This document shows, piece after piece, positions 51,946 through 60,881 of a stretch of DNA of 64,000 nt (position 1 is the stretch's first letter; each line of letters starts with the position of its first letter). Location of the stretch: the NCBI RefSeq assembly GCF_019890675.1, contig NZ_JAIOAA010000017.1, positions 52,341-116,340 of the forward strand, read 5' to 3'. The position numbers were made by a program, and so were the translations under genes. Origin of the DNA: Micromonospora sp. PLK6-60 (GTDB lineage Bacteria; Actinomycetota; Actinomycetes; Mycobacteriales; Micromonosporaceae). The notes below the pieces were generated by a model that had not been told where the DNA came from, did no database searches, and saw only the letters and a program-made list of their open reading frames with translations.

Positions 51946-52923
51946 TCAGATGGTGACGATGATCTTGCCCGCGGGGTGACCGTCCCGGAGGTGCCGGATC
52001 GCGTCCGCCGCCTCGACGAGCGGGTAGCTGCGGTCGACCGCCGGGGTGAGCGCACCGGACTCGATGAGGTTCCGCAGCTCTTCGAGGTCCTCGGCGCGTT
52101 CCATGCTGCTCACGGAGCGCAACTGTTGGCCGACGAACAGGGACAACATCGGCGCGTGGAACATTTGCCGGCCGTAGCCGCCGAGCAGCCGGCCCTTCGT
52201 GTACGTGCCGCCGACCAGCGCCAGCGTCCCGTGCGGGGTGAGCGCGCGTCGCAGCACTGACAACGGTCGGTCACCGCCGGTGTCGATGACAAGGTCGTAC
52301 CTCGGGCCGTCGCGGTCGACCTCCTCGCGGGTGTAGTCGAGGACGTCGTCGGCGCCGAGGGACCGGACGAAGTCGGCCTTGGCCGGGGCGCAGACGGCGG
52401 TCACCGTCGCGCCGTACGCCTTGGCGATCTGCACGGCCAGGGATCCGACGCCGCCCGCCGCGCCGATCACCATCACCCGGTGCCCAGGGCGCACCGCGCC
52501 GCTGTCGCGCACGGCGCGCAGGGCCGTCATCCCGGACACGGGCACCGCGGCGGCCTGCGCGAACGACAGGTTAGCCGGCTTGCCGGCCAGCCGCTGTGCC
52601 GGCACGCTCGCGAACTCTGCGTACGAGCCGCCCAGGCACGTGCCGTACACCTCGTCGCCGAGCCGGAAGCGGGTCACCCGGGCACCGACCGCGGCCACCA
52701 CTCCGGCCAGGTCCCGGCCGCGCACCGGCACCCGCGGGCGGCGCAGCCCGCTCGCGAGACGGACCAGGTAGGGCCGGCCGGCCATGAAGATCCACACTCC
52801 AGGGTCGACGCCGGCCGCGCGAACCTGGACGAGGACATCGTCGTCGCCGATGGCCGGTGGGTCGATGTCGCGCAACTGAAGCACGTCAACCGGGCCGTAG
52901 GTGTCCTGCACGATCGCCTTCAC
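51946..52923 (-). CDS. NAD(P)-dependent alcohol dehydrogenase / quinone oxidoreductase-like
   Basis: A 325-residue medium-chain reductase without zinc-lobe cysteines. Cofactor motif is VMVIGAAGGVGSLAVQIAKA; the GroES-like part has DDDVLVQVRAAGVDPG. Enzymes of this type reduce quinones or enones. GTG 52923 overlaps the XRE gene stop, so it is the last gene of a three-gene unit with the regulator and a membrane protein. Confidence 0.88.
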   Translation of the reverse strand: MKAIVQDTYGPVDVLQLRDIDPPAIGDDDVLVQVRAAGVDPGVWIFMAGRPYLVRLASGLRRPRVPVRGRDLAGVVAAVGARVTRFRLGDEVYGTCLGGSYAEFASVPAQRLAGKPANLSFAQAAAVPVSGMTALRAVRDSGAVRPGHRVMVIGAAGGVGSLAVQIAKAYGATVTAVCAPAKADFVRSLGADDVLDYTREEVDRDGPRYDLVIDTGGDRPLSVLRRALTPHGTLALVGGTYTKGRLLGGYGRQMFHAPMLSLFVGQQLRSVSSMERAEDLEELRNLIESGALTPAVDRSYPLVEAADAIRHLRDGHPAGKIIVTI

Positions 52924-53144
52924 GGTGCCGCCTCCTCGGGGTACTGGAACACGTCGTCGAGTCGTACGCCGAACACGCGGGCGATCCGGAACGCCATCTC
53001 CAGGGAGGGCGAGTAGCGGCCCTGCTCGATGGCGATGACGGTCTGCCGGGTCACGCCGATCCGTTCGGCGAGCTCCGCCTGCGTCATCTCGTCGTGCGCG
53101 AAGCGCAGCGCGCGGATGTTGTTCGTGACGCGCGTCGGCTTCAC
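52920..53144 (-). CDS. Small XRE/Cro-type regulator
   Basis: A 74-residue protein that is almost only a helix-turn-helix: NNIRALRFAHDEMTQAELAERIGVTRQTVIAIEQGRYSPSLEMAFRIARVFGVRLDDVFQY. This is the stand-alone YgzD/YozG-like type usually paired with a membrane protein gene. GTG 53144 overlaps the upstream gene (GTGA). It probably binds the inverted repeats at 53580-53649. Confidence 0.92.
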   Translation of the reverse strand: MKPTRVTNNIRALRFAHDEMTQAELAERIGVTRQTVIAIEQGRYSPSLEMAFRIARVFGVRLDDVFQYPEEAAP

Positions 53145-53569
53145 CACTGCGGGACGCCCCTGCGGTAGACGATCACCTTCGTCAGGGAGCCGACCACCGC
53201 AGACAACACGAAGCACAGGTAGATGACGTTGGCGATCCAGAACCGATCCCATTCGGCCAACGCCATGAGCATCGCCGACACCGCGCCGATGACCACGAAC
53301 GCCTGGCCGACGTGGTCGCCGAGCCGCCCGATCTCCCGGTCGCGCACGTCCTTGACGCGCGACGCGCGCGGGTTCACCACGCCCATGCCGATCTCGGCCA
53401 CGATGTTCACGGCGACGGCGCCGCCGACCGTCCACAGAAGAGCACCGGCGTAGGTAGTGGCGGCGAGCGGTCCGCCGCCGGCCCGGCTCAGGACGACAGC
53501 GGCGTAGACCGCGTACGCGACCACGCTGACGACCAGCATGGTCCAGGCGCGCTTCTCCTCGTGCGTCAT
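53141..53569 (-). CDS. Four-helix membrane protein paired with XRE regulator
   Basis: A 142-residue membrane protein with four hydrophobic helices (TMLVVSVVAYAVYAAVVLS, ALLWTVGGAVAVNIVAEIGMGVV, AFVVIGAVSAMLMALA, FWIANVIYLCFVLSAVVGSL). Short polar linkers include SRVKDVRDREIGRLGDHVG. Genes of this shape commonly precede small XRE regulators in actinobacteria and firmicutes; role unknown. ATG 53569 begins MTHEEKRAW; an upstream start would run through the operator region. Confidence 0.8.
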   Translation of the reverse strand: MTHEEKRAWTMLVVSVVAYAVYAAVVLSRAGGGPLAATTYAGALLWTVGGAVAVNIVAEIGMGVVNPRASRVKDVRDREIGRLGDHVGQAFVVIGAVSAMLMALAEWDRFWIANVIYLCFVLSAVVGSLTKVIVYRRGVPQW

Positions 53570-53579
53570 GACCGACTCC

Positions 53580-53649
53580 CGATGTAAAGAATCCCTGACA
53601 TCGCAAGAGTAAGCAATATTCGACGTCATGTCTAGAAACTTTTACATCG
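53580..53649. promoter_or_regulatory. Nested inverted repeats at the XRE operon promoter
   Basis: CGATGTAAA (53580-53588) and TTTACATCG (53641-53649) are a perfect 9-base inverted repeat; inside it TGACATCG and CGACGTCA form an imperfect second one. Between them, on the minus strand, TAGACA and TACTCT are 17 bases apart and form a plausible promoter. Unusually AT-rich for this DNA. Confidence 0.65.
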
Positions 53650-53888
53650 ATGGGCTGCTCGCTGTCAGCGGACCTGCCAGGACCTCAGCATCTCGCGGGT
53701 CGTCTCGTACTCGGCCTCACCCGGTTCCGCGCCTGGCAAGGCTCGACCCGGGACGGGAGGCCGCCCGGCCCGCCAGCGTCCGTACATCGAACGTGGAGGT
53801 ACCGCATGCCGACGGCCTCGGCCACACGGCTTGAACCGTGTCCATGGTCTGCGCGATCAGCCGGCTCCGCCCGACGGTCTCGAAACCG
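53650..53888. other. Intergenic region
   Basis: About 240 bases with no convincing gene. Short overlapping open frames lack ribosome sites and family resemblance. Confidence 0.4.
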
Positions 53889-53919
53889 CGTTAGCCGCCA
53901 CCGAAGGTGGCGGCTAACG
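53889..53919. terminator. Terminator downstream of the small membrane protein gene
   Basis: A perfect 14-base stem (CGTTAGCCGCCACC with GGTGGCGGCTAACG) with a GAA loop, about 45 bases past the stop of the leftward gene at 53965. Confidence 0.85.
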
Positions 53920-53964
53920 AACCTGGCGCGGTACCGGGCCCCGAAATGTCGACGATCTGGCAGG

Positions 53965-54132
53965 TCAGGTGACCCCGACGTTCAGGTAGAAGTGGCCGAG
54001 CTTGAGCGACAGAGAGGCGCCTCCGAAGTGGTGAATGAGCATGGCCAACAGGATGACGATCAAGATGCAGACGACGAGCCAGATCAGGGACCACACGAAC
54101 GCTGGGATCCCGTAGCGACCGACGCGCGCCAT
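53965..54132 (-). CDS. Small single-helix membrane protein
   Basis: A 55-residue peptide: basic start MARVGRYG, one long hydrophobic helix (IPAFVWSLIWLVVCILIVILLAMLI) and a short C-terminal tail rich in Gly, Ser and Leu. GAGGGGGCGAG precedes ATG 54132 and a strong hairpin follows the gene, which supports a real transcript. Similar hydrophobic miniproteins occur in many actinomycetes without assigned function. Confidence 0.6.
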   Translation of the reverse strand: MARVGRYGIPAFVWSLIWLVVCILIVILLAMLIHHFGGASLSLKLGHFYLNVGVT

Positions 54133-54359
54133 CAGGCTCGCCCCCTCGCGGGTGGCGCTGCAGCATGCACCGCCACGCGTGGACCCGTCGACTGTCGACA
54201 ACTGCGCCCGCCGCCAGCGGACTTCTCCATACCGCCTCCTTCATTGAGGTGTCGCGAGACTTCCCTTCCGCGGCGCGCGTCAAACTGGGACGGGGGGTCG
54301 ACCGGCTCGCCGCGGCGTTCCGGGCCACCAGGAACCGGTGGTGAGCCCAGCGGGACGCC

Positions 54360-54407
54360 CCCCTGTGTTGCCGCCGGCCCCCTGCGGGGCCGGCGGCAAC
54401 ACAGGGG
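54360..54407. terminator. Very long hairpin after the ThuA gene
   Basis: A perfect 22-base stem (54360-54381 with 54386-54407) with a 4-base loop directly abuts the stop codon of the leftward gene. Confidence 0.93.
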
Positions 54408-56531
54408 TCAGGACGATTTCAGCGACAACATCCAGTCCCGCAGCTGGCGGGCCTGGCGGTCGAGCTCGGCCCGCGCCGCCTCGCTGCCCGCGGCGGGTTT
54501 GCCGACGATCGCGATGATCCGGTTCAGCGACGTGGTCGCGGCGTTGTAGTTCTGTGCGAGGTACGCGGCCAGGGCGTCGTCGAGCAGCGCGGAGGCGGCC
54601 GCGGCCGACTCCTCGTCCAGGGCGCCGGCGGCACGTTCGCCGCTGATCAGCGTCCGGGTCTGCCGGAAGCTCGAGCAGTTCGCCTCGGTCTGCCCGGCCG
54701 ACCAGTGGATACCTTCGAGCAGGATCCGGGTGAACGGGTCGCGCTGGTACTGCGCGCGATCGTGGCCGAGGATGAGCGAGAACGCCCGTCCGCCGTCGTA
54801 CTCCTGGCACCAGGCGATCGGGTGGTCCCCGCCCATCAGGCGCAGCGGGTTGTTCGCGGCGTTGCCGCTGTTGAGGCTGCGCTGGTACGACGACTCGTCG
54901 AGGCTCAGCAGCGTGTGCACCTCGGCCCGCGGGTTGTGGGAGAAGTTGTACAGCTCGTCGATGGTGAGCCAGGTCTTCGGCAGGTGCGCGACGGCCGGGT
55001 TGGTGCGGTCCTCGGTGTTGACCCGCACGTTGATGCAGCTGCCGCAGGTCCCTTCGCCGTTCTGGCCGCTGGGGTGGTTGGTGAACCACGCACCGACCAG
55101 GTCCCGGTACCACGGCACGCTGTGGATCGCGTCGGACGCGCCGTGCAGCCCGAAGTACCCGCCGCCGGCCTGGATGTATCCCTGGAGGGCGGCCAGCTCG
55201 CTGGGGTTGAGCGCGTTCGCGTTCGGCGAGCTGTTGGGGTTCGTCCCGTCCACCGGCGAGGAGAAGATGATCGTCTTGTACTTCGCCAGGTCGGCGGCGG
55301 AGGTGAACGGCGTGCTGGGCAGCGACATCGGGGCGAGCCGCGGGTCCCAGATGTCCACGTCGAAGCCGTACTGCTCACCCAACTGCTGGACGAGCAGGGC
55401 GGTGTCCGGGATGTGGTCGTGCCGGAAGCCCTTGGTGGCCGAGAAGTACAGCACCCGGTAGCCGGCGCCGGGGAAGTTGGTCGACGCCGCGAGCGGCGTC
55501 GCCGCGGGGATCGGGTTCGGCCCGGCGGCCGGCGTGACGGTCATCCCGGTCGCCGGTTCCTCCGGCAGCGTGTTGGTGACCTGCTGGCGCAGGTAGCGGG
55601 CGTCACCGACCAGGGTGTCGCGCGCCGAGCCGGGTGCGGTCGCGCGCTGCGCCGCGGCGACGAACTGGTTGAGGGCGCGTACCGCGCCGTTGGTGTTGCC
55701 CGCCTCCGCCAGGCTCGCCGCCTCCGCCAACGTGGCGCGCAGGCTGTCCCCGGCGTCGGCGCTGAGCGCGCCGCTGGTGACGAAGCCGGCGATGAGGGCG
55801 TCGAGATCGGCGTACGACGTGGTGACCACGAACGCCTGGTCGAAACGCGCCGCGTTGCCGGCGGCGTCACTGGCCACCACGCTGATCGTGTGCCCACCGG
55901 TGGCCAGGCCGGAGGTGGCGACGGGCAGCGGGGTGACCTCGCTGCCGTCGATCCACATGCGGTGGATGAAGACTCCGCCGGAGGCGGGCGCGGGATCGGT
56001 CCGGGTCGGGATCAACGTCGCGGTGTGGCCGACGCGCCCGTCGACGATGCCGGGCCAGCTGACCACCGGTGCCACGGTGTCGATCCGCACGGTGATGGTG
56101 CGGACGGCCTCGGCCGAGCCGTCGCCGCCGATGGCCCGGTAACCGACGACCGTGCTGCCCTGCTGGGTGATCTGGACCGAGCCGGCCAGGCTGGCGGGGT
56201 ACGGGTCGGCCGCGGACGCGGCGGTCTGGAACGGCGCCGTGTTGCCGAGCCGGTACTCCAGGCGCTGGACGCCGTTGACCGCGTCGGTCGCGGAGAGGTT
56301 CAGGGTGACCGGCTCCCGGTACCAGTTGTTGGTCCCGGTGGCGGCGGTGGGGGTGAGGACGGCCGGCGCGCTGGTGGGCGCGGCCCAGGCCGGGGTGCCG
56401 ACGGCAAGGGAAGCGGCGGACAGCGACGTCGCCGGGAGGATGACAGCGACCAGGCACCGCAACAGACGCCGTCGCGCATCTCGGCCGGGGTGTGATCTGA
56501 GGGTTCGTGCGACCGGGGGTTGACTGGACAT
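54408..56531 (-). CDS. Secreted ThuA-domain protein with Ig-like and helical repeats
   Basis: A 707-residue exported protein. A long signal peptide ends near residue 51 (TPAWAA). Two Ig-like segments (about 55-240) are followed by a helical FIVAR-like repeat, the ThuA glutamine-amidotransferase-like domain (about 355-620; VLYFSATKGFRHDHIPDTALLVQQLG, GGGYFGLHGASDAIHSVPWYRDLVGAWF) and a second helical repeat. ThuA domains occur in secreted carbohydrate-related proteins of uncertain activity. ATG 56531 precedes a normal signal sequence. Probably binds or processes sugars; not proven. Confidence 0.8.
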   Translation of the reverse strand: MSSQPPVARTLRSHPGRDARRRLLRCLVAVILPATSLSAASLAVGTPAWAAPTSAPAVLTPTAATGTNNWYREPVTLNLSATDAVNGVQRLEYRLGNTAPFQTAASAADPYPASLAGSVQITQQGSTVVGYRAIGGDGSAEAVRTITVRIDTVAPVVSWPGIVDGRVGHTATLIPTRTDPAPASGGVFIHRMWIDGSEVTPLPVATSGLATGGHTISVVASDAAGNAARFDQAFVVTTSYADLDALIAGFVTSGALSADAGDSLRATLAEAASLAEAGNTNGAVRALNQFVAAAQRATAPGSARDTLVGDARYLRQQVTNTLPEEPATGMTVTPAAGPNPIPAATPLAASTNFPGAGYRVLYFSATKGFRHDHIPDTALLVQQLGEQYGFDVDIWDPRLAPMSLPSTPFTSAADLAKYKTIIFSSPVDGTNPNSSPNANALNPSELAALQGYIQAGGGYFGLHGASDAIHSVPWYRDLVGAWFTNHPSGQNGEGTCGSCINVRVNTEDRTNPAVAHLPKTWLTIDELYNFSHNPRAEVHTLLSLDESSYQRSLNSGNAANNPLRLMGGDHPIAWCQEYDGGRAFSLILGHDRAQYQRDPFTRILLEGIHWSAGQTEANCSSFRQTRTLISGERAAGALDEESAAAASALLDDALAAYLAQNYNAATTSLNRIIAIVGKPAAGSEAARAELDRQARQLRDWMLSLKSS

Positions 56532-56781
56532 GGGGGTTCCTTTCCAGTTCCAGCGCGGAAGTGGAGGGGGGATCTCGACGGGCCAGGCGAGTGTGGTAGG
56601 CCCGGCGAGAGGCTATCGCCGGGAACCGCACTAAGCTAGATGACTACTGCGGAAACTACGCTCCGGTTGAGCAAAAGTACCCATTGGACTGACCCAAAGT
56701 CCGGGGTGATGGTTCATTTCGGGCTTCCTCGTCCAGCAGGCCGCACCGGTCGCCCGTGCGCTCCGGGTATACGTTTGGCAG

Positions 56782-57654
56782 GTGGATGTGGTCGCCGCCT
56801 GCCGGGCCTTCGTCGCGGTCAGTGGCCACGGCAGTTTCACCTCCGGCGCCACCGCGGCGGGCATCCCCCAGTCGGTCGCCAGTCGCCGCGTCGCCGCCCT
56901 GGAGGAACATTTCGGGGCGCGGCTGTTCGACCGGTCGTCCCGGGCGGTCCGGTTGACCGCGTTCGGGCAGGACATGCTGCCCACGGCGCGGCGTCTGGTC
57001 GACCTCGCCGACGCGATGGTCGACGACGCCGAGCGGGCGCGGTTGCGTCCGTTGCGGGTCGCCGTACCCGATATCTGCCCGCCGCCCGGTCTCGCTGCCC
57101 TGGTGGTCGCGGCGCGGCGGCAGCGGATCCACCTGGAGGTACGGCCGGCCGGCCCGGCGGAGCGCGCCCGGCTCTGCCAGACCCTGGAGGTCGGTGCCGG
57201 GATCGTGGCGGTTCCGGAGGCGACGGCGACCTGGCGGGTGCCGCTCGGGTTGGCCGCCCGGATCCCGTTTCCGGCGCCGACGGTGTTCCTGGAGACGTTG
57301 CGCAGCGGCCGTGCCCGCACCCAGGCACGCCGGCGGATCCTGATCCAACCCGAGGACGACGTCGCCCACCTGCGGGACCCGCTGACCCGCGCCGGCCAGT
57401 CGACCGGTCTGGCGCCGGCCCAGGTGGCGGTCGCGCCGTCCCTCGTCGACGGCGCCGCGGCGGCTCTCGGCTCCCCCGATCTGCTGCTCTGCTCCCGCCA
57501 GCAGGCCGAGGAGTTCGGGCTGCACTGGTGCCCCCTCGCCGGCCTTCGGCTCCTGCGCGGTTACGACCTCGCCGCCGGCCTCCGCGAGGACCACGACCAA
57601 CTCCGCACCGTCCTGCACACGGACATCGCGCGCTGCCTGGGCGCTTCGACGTGA
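56782..57654 (+). CDS. LysR-family regulator
   Basis: A 290-residue LysR protein. The helix-turn-helix is DVVAACRAFVAVSGHGSFTSGATAAGIPQSVASRRVAALEEHFGARLFDRSSRAVRLTAFG (residues 2-62). The effector half (LRPLRVAVPDICPPPGLAALV...) is more diverged. GTG 56782 gives the normal N-terminus. Its stop overlaps the start of the beta-lactamase-like gene (GTGA), so the two are co-transcribed rather than divergent, unlike ampR-ampC. Confidence 0.9.
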   Translation: MDVVAACRAFVAVSGHGSFTSGATAAGIPQSVASRRVAALEEHFGARLFDRSSRAVRLTAFGQDMLPTARRLVDLADAMVDDAERARLRPLRVAVPDICPPPGLAALVVAARRQRIHLEVRPAGPAERARLCQTLEVGAGIVAVPEATATWRVPLGLAARIPFPAPTVFLETLRSGRARTQARRRILIQPEDDVAHLRDPLTRAGQSTGLAPAQVAVAPSLVDGAAAALGSPDLLLCSRQQAEEFGLHWCPLAGLRLLRGYDLAAGLREDHDQLRTVLHTDIARCLGAST

Positions 57655-58571
57655 GCGCCACCGCGGTGGTGCGCAACGCCCGTGACCTGCTCGACGAGGC
57701 AGGGCTGCACGGCGCCTTCCTGGTCCGCGACCTCGACACCGGCGCGGAGATCGGCTTCGACACGGACACCCCGTACCCGGCGGCGTCGCTGGTGAAGGTG
57801 CCGCTGGCGGTCGCGACGCTCGAACGGATCGCGCGCGGGGAACTCGACCCGGCGACACCGGTCGACGTCACGCCCGGTCGGATCACCACACCGGGCCCCA
57901 CCGGGCTGAGCCGCTTCCGCCACCCCGCGCGGATCGCCGTGGACGACCTGCTCTACCTGAGCACCTCCATCAGCGACGGGGTCGCTGCCGACGCCCTGTT
58001 CGACCTCACCCCACCCGCCACGGTCGCCGCCGAGCTACGGCGACTACGCATCGACGGCATCGTCATCCGGCACCGGGCCGGCGACCTCGCCGACACGCCT
58101 GCCGAACGTCTCGGCCCCGACGACGTGCACCTGGCCCACTCCCTCGCCATCGGGGCCGCGACCCCCGGGCAGGGCCACCCCGTCGCCCAACTCGACGTCA
58201 CCCGCGCCAACACCGGGTCGGCCCGGGCCTTCGTCGACCTGCTGCACGCCCTCTGGCGACCCTCGACGATCCAGCCGGCCACCGCCGCACGGGTACGCGC
58301 GCTGATGGGCGACAACCTGCACCGGCAGCGGCTCGCCCCGGATTTCACCTCCGACGCGTCGCGCTGGTCGTCCAAGACCGGCACCCTGCTGCACCTGCGC
58401 CACGAAGTGGGCGTGGTGGACCACGCCGACGGGCAGTCGTACGCGATCGCCGCGCTCACCGCCTCCCGGGTGCCCGCCGCCGCTCAACCCGGCAGCGAGG
58501 CGACGATGGCGCAGGTCACCCGCTCCCTGCACGACCACCTCCGCACCGGCACCCTGCCCTGGTGGAGTTAG
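57651..58571 (+). CDS. Beta-lactamase-fold serine hydrolase without signal peptide
   Basis: A 306-residue class A-like protein with Ser46/Lys49 (SLVK), Ser108-Asp109-Gly110 instead of SDN, and Lys242-Thr-Gly. The omega-loop motif ExxLN that holds the deacylating Glu166 is not found; the corresponding region reads LAIGAATPGQGHPVAQLDVTRANTG. The N-terminus (SATAVVRNARDLL) is not a signal peptide. It may be a penicillin-binding sensor or a hydrolase of another ester or amide rather than a resistance enzyme. GTG 57651 overlaps the LysR stop; the 3' end overlaps the convergent CPBP gene by four bases. Confidence 0.82.
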   Translation: MSATAVVRNARDLLDEAGLHGAFLVRDLDTGAEIGFDTDTPYPAASLVKVPLAVATLERIARGELDPATPVDVTPGRITTPGPTGLSRFRHPARIAVDDLLYLSTSISDGVAADALFDLTPPATVAAELRRLRIDGIVIRHRAGDLADTPAERLGPDDVHLAHSLAIGAATPGQGHPVAQLDVTRANTGSARAFVDLLHALWRPSTIQPATAARVRALMGDNLHRQRLAPDFTSDASRWSSKTGTLLHLRHEVGVVDHADGQSYAIAALTASRVPAAAQPGSEATMAQVTRSLHDHLRTGTLPWWS

Positions 58572-59539
58572 CCCGGGCTCGTGGCCCGGGCGCGCCGCTC
58601 GCGCAGCCAGACCAGCACCACCATGGCGACGTTGACGGCACCGAGGATCAACAGGGACGCGTCACCGGAGTCGGTGGACCGGTCGATCGCGTAGGGCTCG
58701 CCGTCGGCCAGCACCGTGTTGACGATCCCGAACAGGACGTTGTTGGCGACGTGGAAGGCGACCGGCGCCTCGATGCCCCGGCTGATGATCGCCATCAGAC
58801 CGGTGCAGACGCCGATGAAGGTGTAGTAACCGAACAGCCAGGGGTCGCTCGACCCGTGGAGCAGGGCGAAGCCCAGGCTGGAGATGACGAGCCCGACGGC
58901 CAGGGCCGGGCGGACCGCACGCACCCAGGACGCGGCGGCGGGCAGCACGGCGCTACGCCACCACAGCTCCTCGCCGGCGGACTGCAGCGGCGTGGTCAGT
59001 ACGGTGACCACCAGCAGGGCGACCGTCGTGCCGCTGACACCGAAGCCGACCCAGCCCGGCGAGTCGGGCGCGACCAGCGCCACGAGACCGATCCCCGCTC
59101 CCACCAGCAGCGCCGCGCCGACCAGGTAGTAGGTCAGCCGGCGGGTGTCGAAGGCTCGGGGAAAGCTGATCAGGCTGCGCCACGGCACCTTGGCGATCCG
59201 CGCCAGGAGCAGCAGCGCCACGACGCCCGACGCACCGATGCTGAGGTTGACGGCCAGCGACTTCAGCGGTGTGATGGTGGGGGAAAACGGGTCGTCGCTG
59301 CCCTCGATGACGCCCACCAGCAGGTAGGACAACACCTGGAGGGCCAGCATCACCAGCGGCGGCACGAGGATGACCACGAGCGGCTTCCACCAGCTCATCC
59401 GCAGGTGGGCGCCGAACGGCCGGGAGGTGTCCACGGCCGTTCGGGACCGCTGCGTCGTCGGGACTCGTGAGCTTCCCGCCGGAGGAGGGCTCGGGTGAGC
59501 CGTCGTCTCCCAGGGGTCATCGGATCTTGGGGTGTTCAT
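58568..59539 (-). CDS. CPBP-family intramembrane metalloprotease
   Basis: A 323-residue membrane protein with eight or so hydrophobic helices after a 45-residue polar N-terminus. The Abi/CPBP motifs are present: GEELWWRSAVLPA (EExxxR), FALLHGSS and FHVANN. Bacterial members are linked to bacteriocin self-immunity or membrane-protein maturation. ATG 59539 begins MNTPRSDDPW. It stands alone between two beta-lactamase-type genes. Confidence 0.88.
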   Translation of the reverse strand: MNTPRSDDPWETTAHPSPPPAGSSRVPTTQRSRTAVDTSRPFGAHLRMSWWKPLVVILVPPLVMLALQVLSYLLVGVIEGSDDPFSPTITPLKSLAVNLSIGASGVVALLLLARIAKVPWRSLISFPRAFDTRRLTYYLVGAALLVGAGIGLVALVAPDSPGWVGFGVSGTTVALLVVTVLTTPLQSAGEELWWRSAVLPAAASWVRAVRPALAVGLVISSLGFALLHGSSDPWLFGYYTFIGVCTGLMAIISRGIEAPVAFHVANNVLFGIVNTVLADGEPYAIDRSTDSGDASLLILGAVNVAMVVLVWLRERRARATSPG

Positions 59540-59698
59540 GGGTTCCCTTCGGGATGGCGTGACGTTCCCATTGCAGCGCCCACCCCACCCGTCGGGCAGT
59601 GCCGCCGTGTCACCACCGCACCGTGACATTCCGCGGCGGCGGCGAGAGGGAAGTCCAGGCGGCTGTTGGCGCTACCACGCCTCCGGGCCGGCCCACCG

Positions 59699-60601
59699 TC
59701 ACAATCCGGCGATCACGACCTCCGTCGCCCGGGCGATCAGGGCGTTGTCGTAGTCGGCGTCCTTCTCGTCGCGGCTGGAGAGCACCGCGAGGACGATCGG
59801 CGCGCGGTCCGGGGGCCAGATCACCGCGATGTCGTTGCGGGTGCCGTATCCGCCGGAGCCGGTCTTGTCCCCCACGACCCAGCCGTCCGGCACACCGGCC
59901 CGGATCAGCTCGCCGCCGGTGGTGTTGCCCCGCAGCCACCCGGTGAGCACGTCGCGGTCCGCGGGTTCGAGGGCGTCGCCGACGACGTACGCCCGCAGGT
60001 CGCGGGCCAGGGCCCGCGCGGTGCTGGTGTCCCGCCGGTCACCCGGCCTCGCCTCGTTGAGCGCGGTCTCGTAGCGCGCCGGATCGGTGACCTTGTCCCC
60101 GATCCCGCGCAGTTCCTTCTCGAACCTCTGCGGCCCGCCGAGCCGGCGCAGCAGCAGGTTACCGGCGGTGTTGTCGCTGTACCGCACGGCGGCGTCGGCG
60201 ATCGCCCGTAGCGTCATGCCGTCGGCGACGTGCTGCTCGGTGATCGGCGAGTAGGTCACCAGGTCGTCCGCCGAGTACCGCACCACCTGGTCCAGCTCGG
60301 CGTCGGTGGTCTCGTCCAGGACCTCCGCGGCGGCCAACGCCTTGAACGTCGAGGCGTACCCGAACCTCTCGTCCGCCCGGTACCCCAGGGTCCGGCCGGT
60401 GCCGGTGTCGATCGCGTGGACCCCCAGCCGCGCGTCGAACGTCTCCTCCAGCCGCCGGAACTCATGGTCCCGGTCGGCGGCGGACGCGGTGACCGTCACC
60501 GCGCGGTCGCGTGCCGGTGGCTCGGCGGCAGCGGTAGGGCCGCAGGCGGCCAGGGACACCACAGCCAGCCCGGCCACCAGGCCGCGTGTCGGAAAGATCA
60601 T
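59699..60601 (-). CDS. Class A beta-lactamase, lipoprotein
   Basis: A 300-residue enzyme with lipobox LAAC (Cys20) and every class A motif: Ser84-Thr-Phe-Lys87, Ser142-Asp-Asn144, Glu178 in ETALNEARPGD and KTG in VVGDKTGSGGYGTRND. It should hydrolyse penicillins and possibly cephalosporins at the outer face of the membrane. ATG 60601 starts MIFPTRGLVAGL, a normal lipoprotein signal. No AmpR or BlaI regulator is adjacent. Confidence 0.95.
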   Translation of the reverse strand: MIFPTRGLVAGLAVVSLAACGPTAAAEPPARDRAVTVTASAADRDHEFRRLEETFDARLGVHAIDTGTGRTLGYRADERFGYASTFKALAAAEVLDETTDAELDQVVRYSADDLVTYSPITEQHVADGMTLRAIADAAVRYSDNTAGNLLLRRLGGPQRFEKELRGIGDKVTDPARYETALNEARPGDRRDTSTARALARDLRAYVVGDALEPADRDVLTGWLRGNTTGGELIRAGVPDGWVVGDKTGSGGYGTRNDIAVIWPPDRAPIVLAVLSSRDEKDADYDNALIARATEVVIAGL

Positions 60602-60881
60602 GAGTGCTCCTTGTCGGCGCGGTTGGTCCGGCACGTGCTGCGCCGGACGGGCAGGACTCGACCCTGACACGGGTCCGGCAGGGGGTCGAAGACAGAAGTC
60701 GCGGTGTTCATGCCGATCCGGCATCGCCGCCGCCGAGCGCGTCGCGCGGGCCTGGGTCGAGCTGATGCGCCGGCTGGGTCAGCGGCAGAAGGCAAAGCCA
60801 CTGCCGGGGTACGGAGCACGGCCGCACCCCGGCAGGCATGCCGACCGGAACCGACTTCACGGCGACGCGGAGGGCTTCAGG
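60602..60881. other. Intergenic region with terminator hairpin
   Basis: The gap before the beta-lactamase gene shows one clear structure, CTGCCGGGGT/ACCCCGGCAG (60801-60835), placed to terminate the leftward gene that ends at 60882. No gene is apparent. Confidence 0.6.

Noticed and set aside
53650..53888. Short overlapping open frames on both strands
   Set aside because: No ribosome sites, no hydrophobic or domain pattern, and mutually overlapping.
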